Positions 1-7,626 of a stretch of DNA of 30,698 nucleotides are shown one piece after another. Within the stretch, counting starts at the first letter, position 1. Every line of letters starts with the position of its first letter. The notes beneath the pieces are model-generated. The model worked only from the letters and a program-made list of their open reading frames with translations. It did not search any database and was not told the DNA's origin. The stretch covers positions 1 to 30,698 of the forward strand of contig CAYUIQ010000086.1 in the NCBI GenBank assembly GCA_964444795.1, read 5' to 3'. A program made the position numbers and the translations under genes. This stretch comes from JABMRP01 sp964444795. GTDB taxonomy: Bacteria; Planctomycetota; Planctomycetia; Pirellulales; Thermoguttaceae.

Positions 1-2
1 CC

Positions 3-296
3 GGCGAAACAACACCACCGGCCGGCGAAACAACACCACCGGCCGGCGAAACAACGCCACCGGCCGGCGAAACAACGCCACCGGCCGGCGAAACAACGCC
101 ACCGGCCGCCGAGACAACACCTCCGGCCGGCGAAACAACGCCTCCGGCTGGCGAAACAACGCCTCCGGCCGGCGGAACAACACCACCGGCTGGCGAGACA
201 ACACCACCGGCCGGCGAAACGACACCACCGGCTGGCGAAACAACACCACCGGCCGGCGAAACAACACCACCGGCCGGCGAGACAACACCACCGGAC
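3..296 (+). repeat. 14-copy 21-bp in-frame tandem repeat (GETTPPA heptad)
   Basis: Fourteen head-to-tail 21-bp units encode Gly-Glu-Thr-Thr-Pro-Pro-Ala in the frame of the flanking gene. Most differences between units are synonymous (ACA/ACG, CCA/CCT, GAA/GAG, GCC/GCT). Only three change the protein: unit 6 (Gly to Ala), unit 9 (Glu to Gly) and unit 14 (Ala to Asp). The array begins at or before the window edge, so the true copy number may be higher. Confidence 0.95.
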
Positions 297-1520
297 ACGA
301 CGCCGAAGCAGCCCTTGCCTGGGATCGAGTCCATGCCAAAGATGTTGTCGTTTGAGGAATCAACGGAGATTCTGGTCCGCAAGAGAGCAACGGAGACAAA
401 GCTGGAAGAGGTGTTGGCAGGCGTGCGTTCGGCAATGTCCGCCCACTATCGGGAGTCGGACCGTCCCGCCAAACCCGATCTGTCGGCTGCGGTCGAAGCC
501 GCCCGCAAGAAGGCCGTTGAGGAGGCCATCGAGGCCGCCGTCGAGGGCGACGATCCGGAGAAACGGATACGCCTGGAGATCTTCCGCACCGGGACGATGT
601 CAGCACAGGATCTCGTCGACCTGCTGCAAGAGCCCGAACCGATCGACGAGGATCCAGACAAGCAGCGCATTGCGCAGCGACAGATTGGCAAGACGACGAT
701 CAAACAGCGCAAGAATCGCAGCCCGTTCATCAGGACGGCGTTTTCCGGTCAGACGATCCAATTGTTCGACCCCAAGATGGCTTTCGACGACGAGGGCAAC
801 GGCTATCTCTTCTGGAAAGTACACGAACGAGAGGAATACGTTCCCGAGGACCCGGACTTCAAAGGCGAAAACGAGGAGGAGAAGACGGAGGAGGAAGTGA
901 AAGAGCAGCGGTTGCTATGGCGCAAAGTGGCGGCCAAGTGGCAGATGGTCCGAGACCGGCAGAGGGTGATCGACGAGGCCAAATCGCTGGCCGCCGGTGT
1001 GGAGAACGCCGACAAGCCGCTGGCCGAACTCCTGGGTGGAGACCGCAAAGTGCTGAGCACCGCGGGCTTTTCCTGGCTGACGGAGGGCCGGATCACCGGA
1101 CAAAGCCCGGTGCGTCCCATCGTATTCAGCCGCGTGATGCTTCGCGAAGAGGACGAGGAGGGCAAGCCGCTGCTGGACAAGGAGGGCAAGCAGTTGGAGG
1201 TTGACTTGGAGGCCGGGGAAGAGTTCCTCCGCGTGGCCAGCGGCTTGGAGGTCGGCGGGAAACTGGGCGTGGCCATGGATAACCCCCAGAAGCACGCCTA
1301 CATCATCCGCCTGACAAACGCGCCCTCGGACGAGCAATTGTGGGAGAGGTGCCTCGGGGACAACGGCAGTATCCAAAGCGGCGAGCGCATTCCTCCCGAC
1401 TACGAGCGCGTGGGACAGACGGTCGGCTGGCAGCGGTACGGCGAGTGGCGTGCCAAGATCCAGGAGTCGGCCCAACTCCAGTGGAAACGCCCTCCAGATC
1501 CCTCGGGAGGATTTCGGTAA
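3..1520 (+). CDS. Secreted or surface-type protein with Pro/Thr heptad repeats, 5' end outside window
   Basis: The reading frame is open from position 3 to the TAA at 1518-1520, giving about 505 residues, so the start lies upstream of the window. A TTG at 315 could be read as a start, but the repeat frame runs straight through it without a stop. Residues 1-98 are fourteen GETTPPA-type heptads, a likely extended linker. The remainder is highly charged, with a Glu/Lys-rich helical stretch around positions 840-910 and a segment containing FWKVHEREEYVP. That segment vaguely recalls large planctomycete proteins with SurA/foldase-like helical modules, but I cannot assign a family and this is a weak guess. 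No membrane segment is visible in the part shown. Its stop lies one base from the stop of the convergent flavoprotein gene. The existence of the gene is secure; its function is unknown. Confidence 0.8.
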   Translation, partial: GETTPPAGETTPPAGETTPPAGETTPPAGETTPPAAETTPPAGETTPPAGETTPPAGGTTPPAGETTPPAGETTPPAGETTPPAGETTPPAGETTPPDTTPKQPLPGIESMPKMLSFEESTEILVRKRATETKLEEVLAGVRSAMSAHYRESDRPAKPDLSAAVEAARKKAVEEAIEAAVEGDDPEKRIRLEIFRTGTMSAQDLVDLLQEPEPIDEDPDKQRIAQRQIGKTTIKQRKNRSPFIRTAFSGQTIQLFDPKMAFDDEGNGYLFWKVHEREEYVPEDPDFKGENEEEKTEEEVKEQRLLWRKVAAKWQMVRDRQRVIDEAKSLAAGVENADKPLAELLGGDRKVLSTAGFSWLTEGRITGQSPVRPIVFSRVMLREEDEEGKPLLDKEGKQLEVDLEAGEEFLRVASGLEVGGKLGVAMDNPQKHAYIIRLTNAPSDEQLWERCLGDNGSIQSGERIPPDYERVGQTVGWQRYGEWRAKIQESAQLQWKRPPDPSGGFR

Positions 1521-1521
1521 C

Positions 1522-3510
1522 TCAAGCCTTATCGGGCTCGTAAATCCGTCCCTCGCGAAACGCGGCCCAGGCCGTCTCGAACCAGATGTCCGACTCCGGC
1601 AGCGGACGCCGGGCCACCCATCGGTTTTGCACCGTGCCGTCTTCTCGCGGTTGGGTCTGGAGCACCTGCCCGCGGAAGTCGCTGTTCTCCGGCACAATTC
1701 GCCACGAGTCGTCCAGCTTGTCGTGGACCGGCTCGCCCGTGGCGTCGACCGTCATCGCCGATCCCCGGCTGCCGACGCCGCTTTGCAGGGCGAACCGCAC
1801 GGCGTCGAGATACACCAGGTGAGCGAAGCAAAGCTGCCGATTGCGCAACGCTTCGGCCAATTCGCCCGGGCCGCCATAGGAACATCCGGCCGTGGCCAGC
1901 CGCTCGAATTGCCGCCGAGCTTCCTCGACGGCCTTGGTCAACTCGCCGAGCGAACGGATGTGGGCCCCGGCTCGGGTCATCCGCTGCTGAAACTCCTCGC
2001 GCTGGTCCTGCCACGAACTGGCCGCGGCGCCGCATCGTTCGATCCACTCATCCAACCCGGCCACGGCCGAAGCGGCCGCCGAGCGGATCGTGTCGTCGTC
2101 GACCGTCCAGTCGGCATATCGGGCAGCGATAAACTCGGCCGCGCGAAACGACCCCACCTGGCCCGAGTTCAAGGCCGAGCCGCCGGGCCGGTAGACGCCG
2201 TGCGAACCGTTTACCTCGCCCACCGGGAAGAGATGCTTCACGTTGACCGACTCCCACCAGTGATTGCCCGCCAGACCGCCGTTGTTGTGCTGCGCACAGA
2301 CGGCAATCTCCAGCGGCTCGGTGGTGATGTCGATATCGTGCTCGGCGTAGAGTTCGATCGCCCCGGGATTCATCTGCCGGAGCCGTTCGATGGGTGTCTC
2401 CTGCAGGGCCTGTGACTTGGTCAGATACTCCAGCGCCTCGGCGCTGAGATCCTCGAAGCGGAACCCCTCGGGATTGGCACGGAAATCGAGCCACACGCGC
2501 CGCCCGCGGATCACCGTCTCGATGTAGACCAGGATATCGACCAGCGACGAACCGCCCAACACCTTGCGCGAGTCGAACGGCCATTGATAGCCCTTGAGAA
2601 ACACATGCGAGTTCATCGCCCCGGGCGTGTCGTAATACTCCGGCAGAAACTCGCGCGGGTCGGACACGCCGTCGGGTTCGGTGCTGATGAACCGGGGGAC
2701 GACCTGCATGAAGGTCCCCGAGACGTTCCAGCGAAACTTGATCGAAGCCATGCCGTATTGCGACTCCGGCAGATTTTGGGCCGCGGCTCCGGCCAACAGG
2801 CCCAAGCCCACCCCGCCGGTATGAACGGCCGGGTAGACGCTCGTCTTGTACAGCCCGCCGGGTCCGCCGACGGCAAACACCACGTTTTCCGCTCCGTAAG
2901 CTTCCAGTTGCCCCTCTTCATCGACCACCACCGCGCCGACGACTCGTCGATCCTCGTCTTCTCCGGTGACCAGTAGCTCCACGGCATTGCGCTGCTGCTG
3001 GACCTCGATGCCCAGACGCTCGACCTGTCGGATCAGTGCGCGGCACATCTCGCGCGAGGTGTACGGCCCGATCGACGTGGCCCGCTGTCGCGGATCGTGG
3101 TCGGTCTTATAGCCGATAAACTGGCCGTAGGCATCGCGAGGAAACGGCACGCCGAGATTCACCAGATTGACAAACGCCCGGGGCGAAAGGCTCGCCTCGA
3201 CCAGCGCCAGGTCGCCGTGCATGCTACCGCCGGCAAAATACGTCTCGGCCATAATCCGCGGCGCGTCGGCGTCATCGCCACACATCGACAGCTTGTAGTA
3301 GGTCTGCTTGTCGCTGCCCGTGTTGATCGACGTGCCCATTTGCAGGCCTTCGGTAACGATCACCACGTCGTCGATCCCCCCGGCCCGAAGCTGCACCGCC
3401 GCATTGAGCCCGGCCGCGCCGCTGCCGATGACCAGTGTATGGACGTAGGTGATGGGCAGCGAGAACTCGCGACCGCCGTCGGTCGTGACCGTTAGGGTTT
3501 CCTGGCGCAT
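1522..3510 (-). CDS. FAD-dependent oxidoreductase of the fumarate reductase/succinate dehydrogenase flavoprotein type
   Basis: About 662 residues from the chosen start. The frame is open further upstream to 3585, but the ATG at 3510 has an AGGA about ten bases ahead, and the extra 25 codons would run through a REP-like palindrome. The FAD-binding Rossmann motif GSGAAGLNAAVQL is at residues 29-41. Near the C-terminus a block with HNNGGLAG, FPVGEVNGSHGVYRPGG and ALNSGQVGS matches the conserved second FAD-contact region of the SdhA/FrdA/L-aspartate oxidase family. No signal peptide or haem-binding motif is visible, so it is probably cytoplasmic. The electron acceptor and substrate cannot be read from sequence. 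No partner iron-sulfur or membrane-anchor subunit lies nearby, so it is unlikely to be a respiratory succinate dehydrogenase. It is the last gene of the minus-strand set, separated from the esterase by a palindrome-rich spacer. Confidence 0.85.
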   Translation of the reverse strand: MRQETLTVTTDGGREFSLPITYVHTLVIGSGAAGLNAAVQLRAGGIDDVVIVTEGLQMGTSINTGSDKQTYYKLSMCGDDADAPRIMAETYFAGGSMHGDLALVEASLSPRAFVNLVNLGVPFPRDAYGQFIGYKTDHDPRQRATSIGPYTSREMCRALIRQVERLGIEVQQQRNAVELLVTGEDEDRRVVGAVVVDEEGQLEAYGAENVVFAVGGPGGLYKTSVYPAVHTGGVGLGLLAGAAAQNLPESQYGMASIKFRWNVSGTFMQVVPRFISTEPDGVSDPREFLPEYYDTPGAMNSHVFLKGYQWPFDSRKVLGGSSLVDILVYIETVIRGRRVWLDFRANPEGFRFEDLSAEALEYLTKSQALQETPIERLRQMNPGAIELYAEHDIDITTEPLEIAVCAQHNNGGLAGNHWWESVNVKHLFPVGEVNGSHGVYRPGGSALNSGQVGSFRAAEFIAARYADWTVDDDTIRSAAASAVAGLDEWIERCGAAASSWQDQREEFQQRMTRAGAHIRSLGELTKAVEEARRQFERLATAGCSYGGPGELAEALRNRQLCFAHLVYLDAVRFALQSGVGSRGSAMTVDATGEPVHDKLDDSWRIVPENSDFRGQVLQTQPREDGTVQNRWVARRPLPESDIWFETAWAAFREGRIYEPDKA

Positions 3511-3528
3511 GATGGTGGTTCCTGTGAT

Positions 3529-3653
3529 AGTAGGCATCTTGCTCCGCAAGATGTAGCCTTTGAAGCTCCAGATTGTCTTAGCCACATCCCTCTGTGCGAT
3601 GGCCCGCGTCTCGGGGCGCGACGGGCTACATCTTGCGGAGCAAGATGGCTACT
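3529..3653. repeat. Inverted pair of REP-like palindromes
   Basis: Two 30-base arms at 3529-3558 and 3624-3653 are reverse complements with one mismatch. Each arm is itself a hairpin with an 8-bp stem CATCTTGC/GCAAGATG around a three-base loop (3535-3553 and 3629-3647). The arms are separated by 65 bases. This is the classical layout of a bacterial interspersed mosaic element: two REP units in opposite orientation. There is no coding sequence or transposase inside. Confidence 0.8.
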
Positions 3654-3690
3654 GTACCGGGCACATGCCCCCCGTAGTTATACACAAATC

Positions 3691-3846
3691 CCGCCGGCTT
3701 GTCCGGCGGCTCATAACGTAGCCCAATTTCTGGCGGCAAATATCCGTGTAGGGCCGTGTTGGTCACTCGTCAACCCGTGCTCAAGCACGGGCCTAATACC
3801 GCCTGCGGCGGAAAAGCCTGGTAAACCGGGCTGACGGTCGACCGTC
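3691..3846. repeat. Cluster of four further perfect palindromes in a gene-free spacer
   Basis: The remainder of the spacer between the esterase and flavoprotein genes holds four more perfect hairpins of unrelated sequence. They are CCGCCGG/CCGGCGG with a 5-base loop at 3691-3709, CCCGTGCT/AGCACGGG with a 2-base loop at 3774-3791, CCGCC/GGCGG with a 3-base loop at 3799-3811, and the 14-base palindrome GACGGTCGACCGTC at 3833-3846. None has a T-run, so they do not look like intrinsic terminators for the upstream minus-strand esterase gene. No open reading frame with coding character lies between 3511 and 3927. Confidence 0.65.
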
Positions 3847-3927
3847 GCCACCCACCAAGTATCCTGAAGAACCTCTACCCGAAAGAAGTCTCACTCTCGA
3901 CCTTTCCCAATAACCCCGAGTTATACA

Positions 3928-5781
3928 TTAGTTTACCAGCCTAATCGCCTGCAGGACTGCACGACCTTCTTCCGAGGTGAGGTCAACTTGTTCCTTGGTT
4001 GCCACATCCACGATCGACAAGCTGAAATTGGCAATTTTGGACCATTCGAGTGTTCCGTCCGTCTTGCTCTTGAATTCTTTTCTGCCGATCACCACCTCTT
4101 GAAGATCCTCGCCATCGATTGTCTTGCCAAGTGAAAAGGACCCAAGGTCTTTTCCGCTTCCCAGGAAGCGGCTGTTAGCGCCTATGCGTAGCGACAATTT
4201 CCGTCCCTGGGGATTCATCGTAAAACAGAGTTTGTTGCGGTTCGACAAATCAACAAGGGGACTCTGAAATTTGAAGGTGAATAGATCCCGGCCTCCCTCT
4301 CTTACGGACCAGTCCTGAAAACCTTTCTCGAAGTCCTCAAAAACCAGGTTCCCATTCGCCAGCTTCGCCAACTCCTTGAGATCGATCTTCTCCGGAACCA
4401 GGGACTGCTCGAGCGAATTCACCGTCAGGGTGGAAGTGCTCCCGTGCCGCAGCGGGACGTTCTCGCCAAGTGAATAGCGGCAGAGGGCGAAGGCGTAAAA
4501 CGGCAGCTTCTTGTACACTGGCATCGTAGCGGTCCAACTTCGCCCCGCTGCATCCTTGCTGGCTTCCGCCCGAATCCAGAAACGCGTGCAGGCATTGGGG
4601 TCGTAGGAATAGTAGATTTCTGTGTCGACCAGGCTGTGGCGATCCTCCGGGGTGACCGTGAAGGTGGCCTCCTGACCGTTGACAACCAACCGGGATGGTG
4701 GCGTCGCCGGGATCTGTTGGTCGACCCGCTTCAAGTGCAGGTTGAACCACCTATTCAGCAGAACCCACTGCTCCGGTCCCGGCCGGTGGTTTTCATGCAT
4801 GTTCGCACTCACCCGCCAGGCCTGATGCTTCAAAAGCGCCATGCTTTGATAGATTCGATCAAAGGCCGCATGAAAATCATTGGAGGAGCTGATGAACATC
4901 ACGGGACAGCGCACCAGCGGCCAGTAGGCGGCTGGATCGATCGCGGTTTCGTAAAGATCCAGATGGCCCGTGAAGTGTCCTTTCAGACTGGTGCCTGGCG
5001 ATCCGGGGAAATCCACATGCAGGAAGCCCGTTCCGCCGACAAAAGGCACCGCCGCTTTGACCCGCGGATCGATCGCCGCCATCGCTGTGATCGTCCCGCC
5101 CATGGAAAAGCCGGAAAGGCCGATCCGGTCTGCAAGGACCTCGGGTTGTTGTTCGAGGAAGGTAATGCCTCTTCTGGCGGCGACGACGAGGAGAAACCAG
5201 TTGTTGTTTCTCGGGCTTGGCACGGGGTCGATCGTATGTTCATCCGGCTGAACGCCTCTTTTCCAACTCTTCCTCAGCGCCTTGGAATAGAAACGTGGCC
5301 CCTGGGTCGGGTCCACGTTGCCCCAATCGGTATTCTCGGTGATCCCCGGCTCCATCTCCCGCCCCAGCCAGTTGATGTCGACCGTGGCAAATCCCTGCTT
5401 CGCAAGATAGACTCCCCGACCCCTTTCGGCCCGCTGACCGCCGCCGTGGCTCCAGACACATCCGGGGCTCTTCGATCCGTTATCCGGAAAACTGTAATAG
5501 GCCGCGATTCTGGAGTCCGCGCCCTTGAAGGTGCCCACCTTGAAGGTGACGTATCTTGTGACCACCCCCTCTTCCTTCCACTCTTTGATGACTTTGACTT
5601 CCAGATCTTCCTGGCGGGGGTCGTAGCCTTTCCAAAGATCTACTACGTTGTCCGGCACGTCTTCGACTTGGTAAGGAGTAAACGTCTCTTCCCGCGCAAA
5701 CGCACTGCAACTTATTCCAATACCGACGGTCAAGACTGCGTACCAGGTACTCACTGATTTTATCATTCTCAATCCAGTCAT
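3928..5781 (-). CDS. Secreted alpha/beta-hydrolase (acetylxylan-esterase/dienelactone-hydrolase-like) with C-terminal accessory domain
   Basis: 617 residues from the first ATG. Met6 at 5766 is also possible, and neither start has a strong ribosome-binding site. Residues about 7-29 form a signal peptide ending near SAFA. The alpha/beta-hydrolase domain (about 60-355) carries SHGGG at 111-115, probably the oxyanion-hole region, and the nucleophile elbow GFSMGG with Ser226. Plausible acid and base residues are Asp302 (SSSND) and His329 or His332. A beta-rich tail of roughly 150 residues near the C-terminus (about 470-617) resembles an accessory sandwich domain. Family members often remove acyl groups from polysaccharides, and the sulfatase and glycosidase neighbours support deacylation of a sulfated glycan in the periplasm. 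The substrate is an inference. The gene follows the arylsulfatase gene by 50 bases and is probably in the same transcript. Confidence 0.8.
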   Translation of the reverse strand: MTGLRMIKSVSTWYAVLTVGIGISCSAFAREETFTPYQVEDVPDNVVDLWKGYDPRQEDLEVKVIKEWKEEGVVTRYVTFKVGTFKGADSRIAAYYSFPDNGSKSPGCVWSHGGGQRAERGRGVYLAKQGFATVDINWLGREMEPGITENTDWGNVDPTQGPRFYSKALRKSWKRGVQPDEHTIDPVPSPRNNNWFLLVVAARRGITFLEQQPEVLADRIGLSGFSMGGTITAMAAIDPRVKAAVPFVGGTGFLHVDFPGSPGTSLKGHFTGHLDLYETAIDPAAYWPLVRCPVMFISSSNDFHAAFDRIYQSMALLKHQAWRVSANMHENHRPGPEQWVLLNRWFNLHLKRVDQQIPATPPSRLVVNGQEATFTVTPEDRHSLVDTEIYYSYDPNACTRFWIRAEASKDAAGRSWTATMPVYKKLPFYAFALCRYSLGENVPLRHGSTSTLTVNSLEQSLVPEKIDLKELAKLANGNLVFEDFEKGFQDWSVREGGRDLFTFKFQSPLVDLSNRNKLCFTMNPQGRKLSLRIGANSRFLGSGKDLGSFSLGKTIDGEDLQEVVIGRKEFKSKTDGTLEWSKIANFSLSIVDVATKEQVDLTSEEGRAVLQAIRLVN

Positions 5782-5831
5782 TTCAGGAGTTCATCTGACG
5801 ATCGTCTAACTTGTTTGGAACCATGCATTTC

Positions 5832-7406
5832 TTACAACAGCGGCGGCGGGCCCGCGGGCTTGCCGCTCTCTTTGGCAATTGGATATTTCGGTTTCCACGT
5901 GGGATGCTCCTGCGTCAGCCAGGCGCGGATTTTCTTCGACAGACTCGAGGCAATTTCCGGCTGTGCTTCGATCACGTTGATAGCCTCGCCCGGGTCGTCG
6001 CTGAGACAGTACAGTTCCCAGGCATCGGCTTCGTAGTAGTAATAGATTTTGTAGCGTTCGCCTCCGGCGTCATCGATGGCGACGACCGTGGGTTGAGCGC
6101 GTGAATCCATGTAGCCGGGGAACAGATAAAAAATGGGACCGCGTTCTTCCGTCGTGGCGGGATTTCGCAGCACATGCTCGAACGGGTCACCGTCCAGCGG
6201 GTGCTGCTCTCGCGAAGGCCGCCATTTGTTTCCGGCTAACTGCAGGCAGGTGGGGTAATAGTCGAGGCAATGTATCTTCCGGTGGCTAACCGTTCCCGGA
6301 GGAATCGTGCCAGGCCAGCGCGCGATCAGCGGAACTCGGATCCCGCCTTCGGTGAGCATTCCTTTCTTGCCCTTGAGCGGCAGGTTGTCCGCATGCGTGC
6401 CGCCGTTATCGGAGGTGAAGAACACCACGGTGTCTTCTGCAATGCCGTCCGACGGATCCCCATCACGGTTCGGATCGTCCAGCAGGTCGAGCAGGCGCTT
6501 GAGATTCTCGTCGACGCCGGCGATGAACCCCAGATATTCCGCCTGTTTGGCGTTCGTCGCCTGAAAGGCCTTTTTCAGGTCCGGCCGCGCCCGCACCGGT
6601 CCGTGAACCGCATAGGTATGAAACTGCAAGTAGAACGGCTTGCCGGTGGCGTGTAGTCTGCCGAGGGTTTCTTCCAGCGCATCGCCGACCGCATCGCTGA
6701 TGTGCTTGGGCGTGCCGACCAGCTCGGCGGGAAGACCGCGCCGCTTGACGTAAGTTTCGCTGTACGGCTCGCCGAAGCGGTCGAAATGCCCCAGGCCGAC
6801 GCCCTTGAACTTCCAGCCGCCGTCCGCCCTCGTAGCGAAACAGCTCGGCTGATGCCCCTGGGCGTGGCCACCGAGATTGATATCGAAACCGACGTTCTCT
6901 GGCATGGTCGCTTCGCCCTGGTGACCGCCCACGTGATACTTGCCGATGTGCGCGGTGGCGTAGCCGTTCTTCTTCAGCGCCTCCGCGATGGTGATCGCCT
7001 TTGCCGCGACGTCTTCGCTTTGCTTGGGCCCGAGGAACTTCGCCTCTTCCTTGCTGATCCCGCCCTTGCCGTTGCGGTTGAGATTGCCCACGACATAGAC
7101 GTCGTTGTGAATCCGCGCAGGATATTGCCCAGACAACATGGCCGCTCGGGTCGGCGCGCAATTCGGCTGGGCATAAGCATGTGTAAAACTCACGCCTTCC
7201 TTCGCGAGCCGGGCCAGATGGGGTGTCACGTACTGCCGGCCGTGCGTCCCCATCGTACCCTGCTCCACGCCGATGTGATTCCAGCCCAGGTCATCGACCA
7301 TGTAGATGACGATGTTGGGCTGTCCAGAATGGGCGACCACCGGGAGCGCATTCATGAACAGGCAAAACAACAAAGGCAGTAAAGATCGTTCAGTGATTGT
7401 TGTCAT
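5832..7406 (-). CDS. Arylsulfatase (family S1, formylglycine-dependent)
   Basis: 524 residues with a signal peptide (about 1-26). The alkaline-phosphatase-superfamily metal site begins with Asp38-Asp39 in YMVDDLGW. The activation motif is Cys83-Ala-Pro-Thr-Arg87, the standard C-x-P-x-R in which Cys is oxidised to formylglycine. Further expected blocks are GKYH, TSDNGG and the lysine/glycine-rich LKGKKG loop. Length is normal for an S1 sulfatase and the protein ends in the usual ELYCLSDDPGEA-like region plus a proline-rich tail. AGGA lies ten bases ahead of the ATG. It is expected to act outside the cytoplasm, hydrolysing sulfate esters on a polysaccharide or oligosaccharide. The particular sulfate position cannot be told. 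Confidence 0.93.
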   Translation of the reverse strand: MTTITERSLLPLLFCLFMNALPVVAHSGQPNIVIYMVDDLGWNHIGVEQGTMGTHGRQYVTPHLARLAKEGVSFTHAYAQPNCAPTRAAMLSGQYPARIHNDVYVVGNLNRNGKGGISKEEAKFLGPKQSEDVAAKAITIAEALKKNGYATAHIGKYHVGGHQGEATMPENVGFDINLGGHAQGHQPSCFATRADGGWKFKGVGLGHFDRFGEPYSETYVKRRGLPAELVGTPKHISDAVGDALEETLGRLHATGKPFYLQFHTYAVHGPVRARPDLKKAFQATNAKQAEYLGFIAGVDENLKRLLDLLDDPNRDGDPSDGIAEDTVVFFTSDNGGTHADNLPLKGKKGMLTEGGIRVPLIARWPGTIPPGTVSHRKIHCLDYYPTCLQLAGNKWRPSREQHPLDGDPFEHVLRNPATTEERGPIFYLFPGYMDSRAQPTVVAIDDAGGERYKIYYYYEADAWELYCLSDDPGEAINVIEAQPEIASSLSKKIRAWLTQEHPTWKPKYPIAKESGKPAGPPPLL

Positions 7407-7421
7407 GAGTCGGAATTCCTA

Positions 7422-7626
7422 TCTTGAGTCTGCCGGCACGCCATGGACCGCGATCTCCATGGCTCCGGCGTTTCCGCCAAATCTTGTCTTAAGAACCGAC
7501 CAGCGAATAACGTCGGTCTCGACATCCTCGATATCGAAAACCTGGAAGTCGGTCGGTTTCGCCTCAGCGAAATAACACAACTGAAGGCGTCCATCTCCGA
7601 CGCCAAATCGCACAACTCCTTGGATT
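7422..7626 (-). pseudogene. Tail of a broken protein, possibly a discoidin-like domain end
   Basis: Directly downstream of the glycosidase stop, in a different frame, about 68 codons read like protein rather than like a shadow: GVVRFGVGDGRLQLCYFAEA, then TDFQVFDIEDVETDVIRWSV, then FGGNAGAMEIAVHGV, ending at 7419. The last block resembles the closing strands of F5/8 type C domains (VRF...AGLREIEVYG). The frame has no start codon of its own here, because its upstream part is a shadow of the glycosidase gene. An ATG overlapping the glycosidase stop opens a different, Arg/Ser-rich frame that looks non-coding. It is probably the leftover C-terminus of a lost gene or a frameshifted extension of the glycosidase. 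Confidence 0.35.

Noticed and set aside
1..300. Tandem repeat considered as a CRISPR array
   Set aside because: Units of 21 bp are directly adjacent without spacers and keep one protein frame, so it is a coding heptad repeat.
1522..3510. Calling the flavoprotein sdhA, frdA or nadB
   Set aside because: The fold is shared, but no partner subunits or NAD-pathway genes are adjacent, and the substrate residues cannot be assigned with confidence.
4636..5757. 373-codon open frame on the plus strand
   Set aside because: It is antisense to the esterase gene, whose signal peptide and catalytic motifs are clear; the opposite frame shows none.
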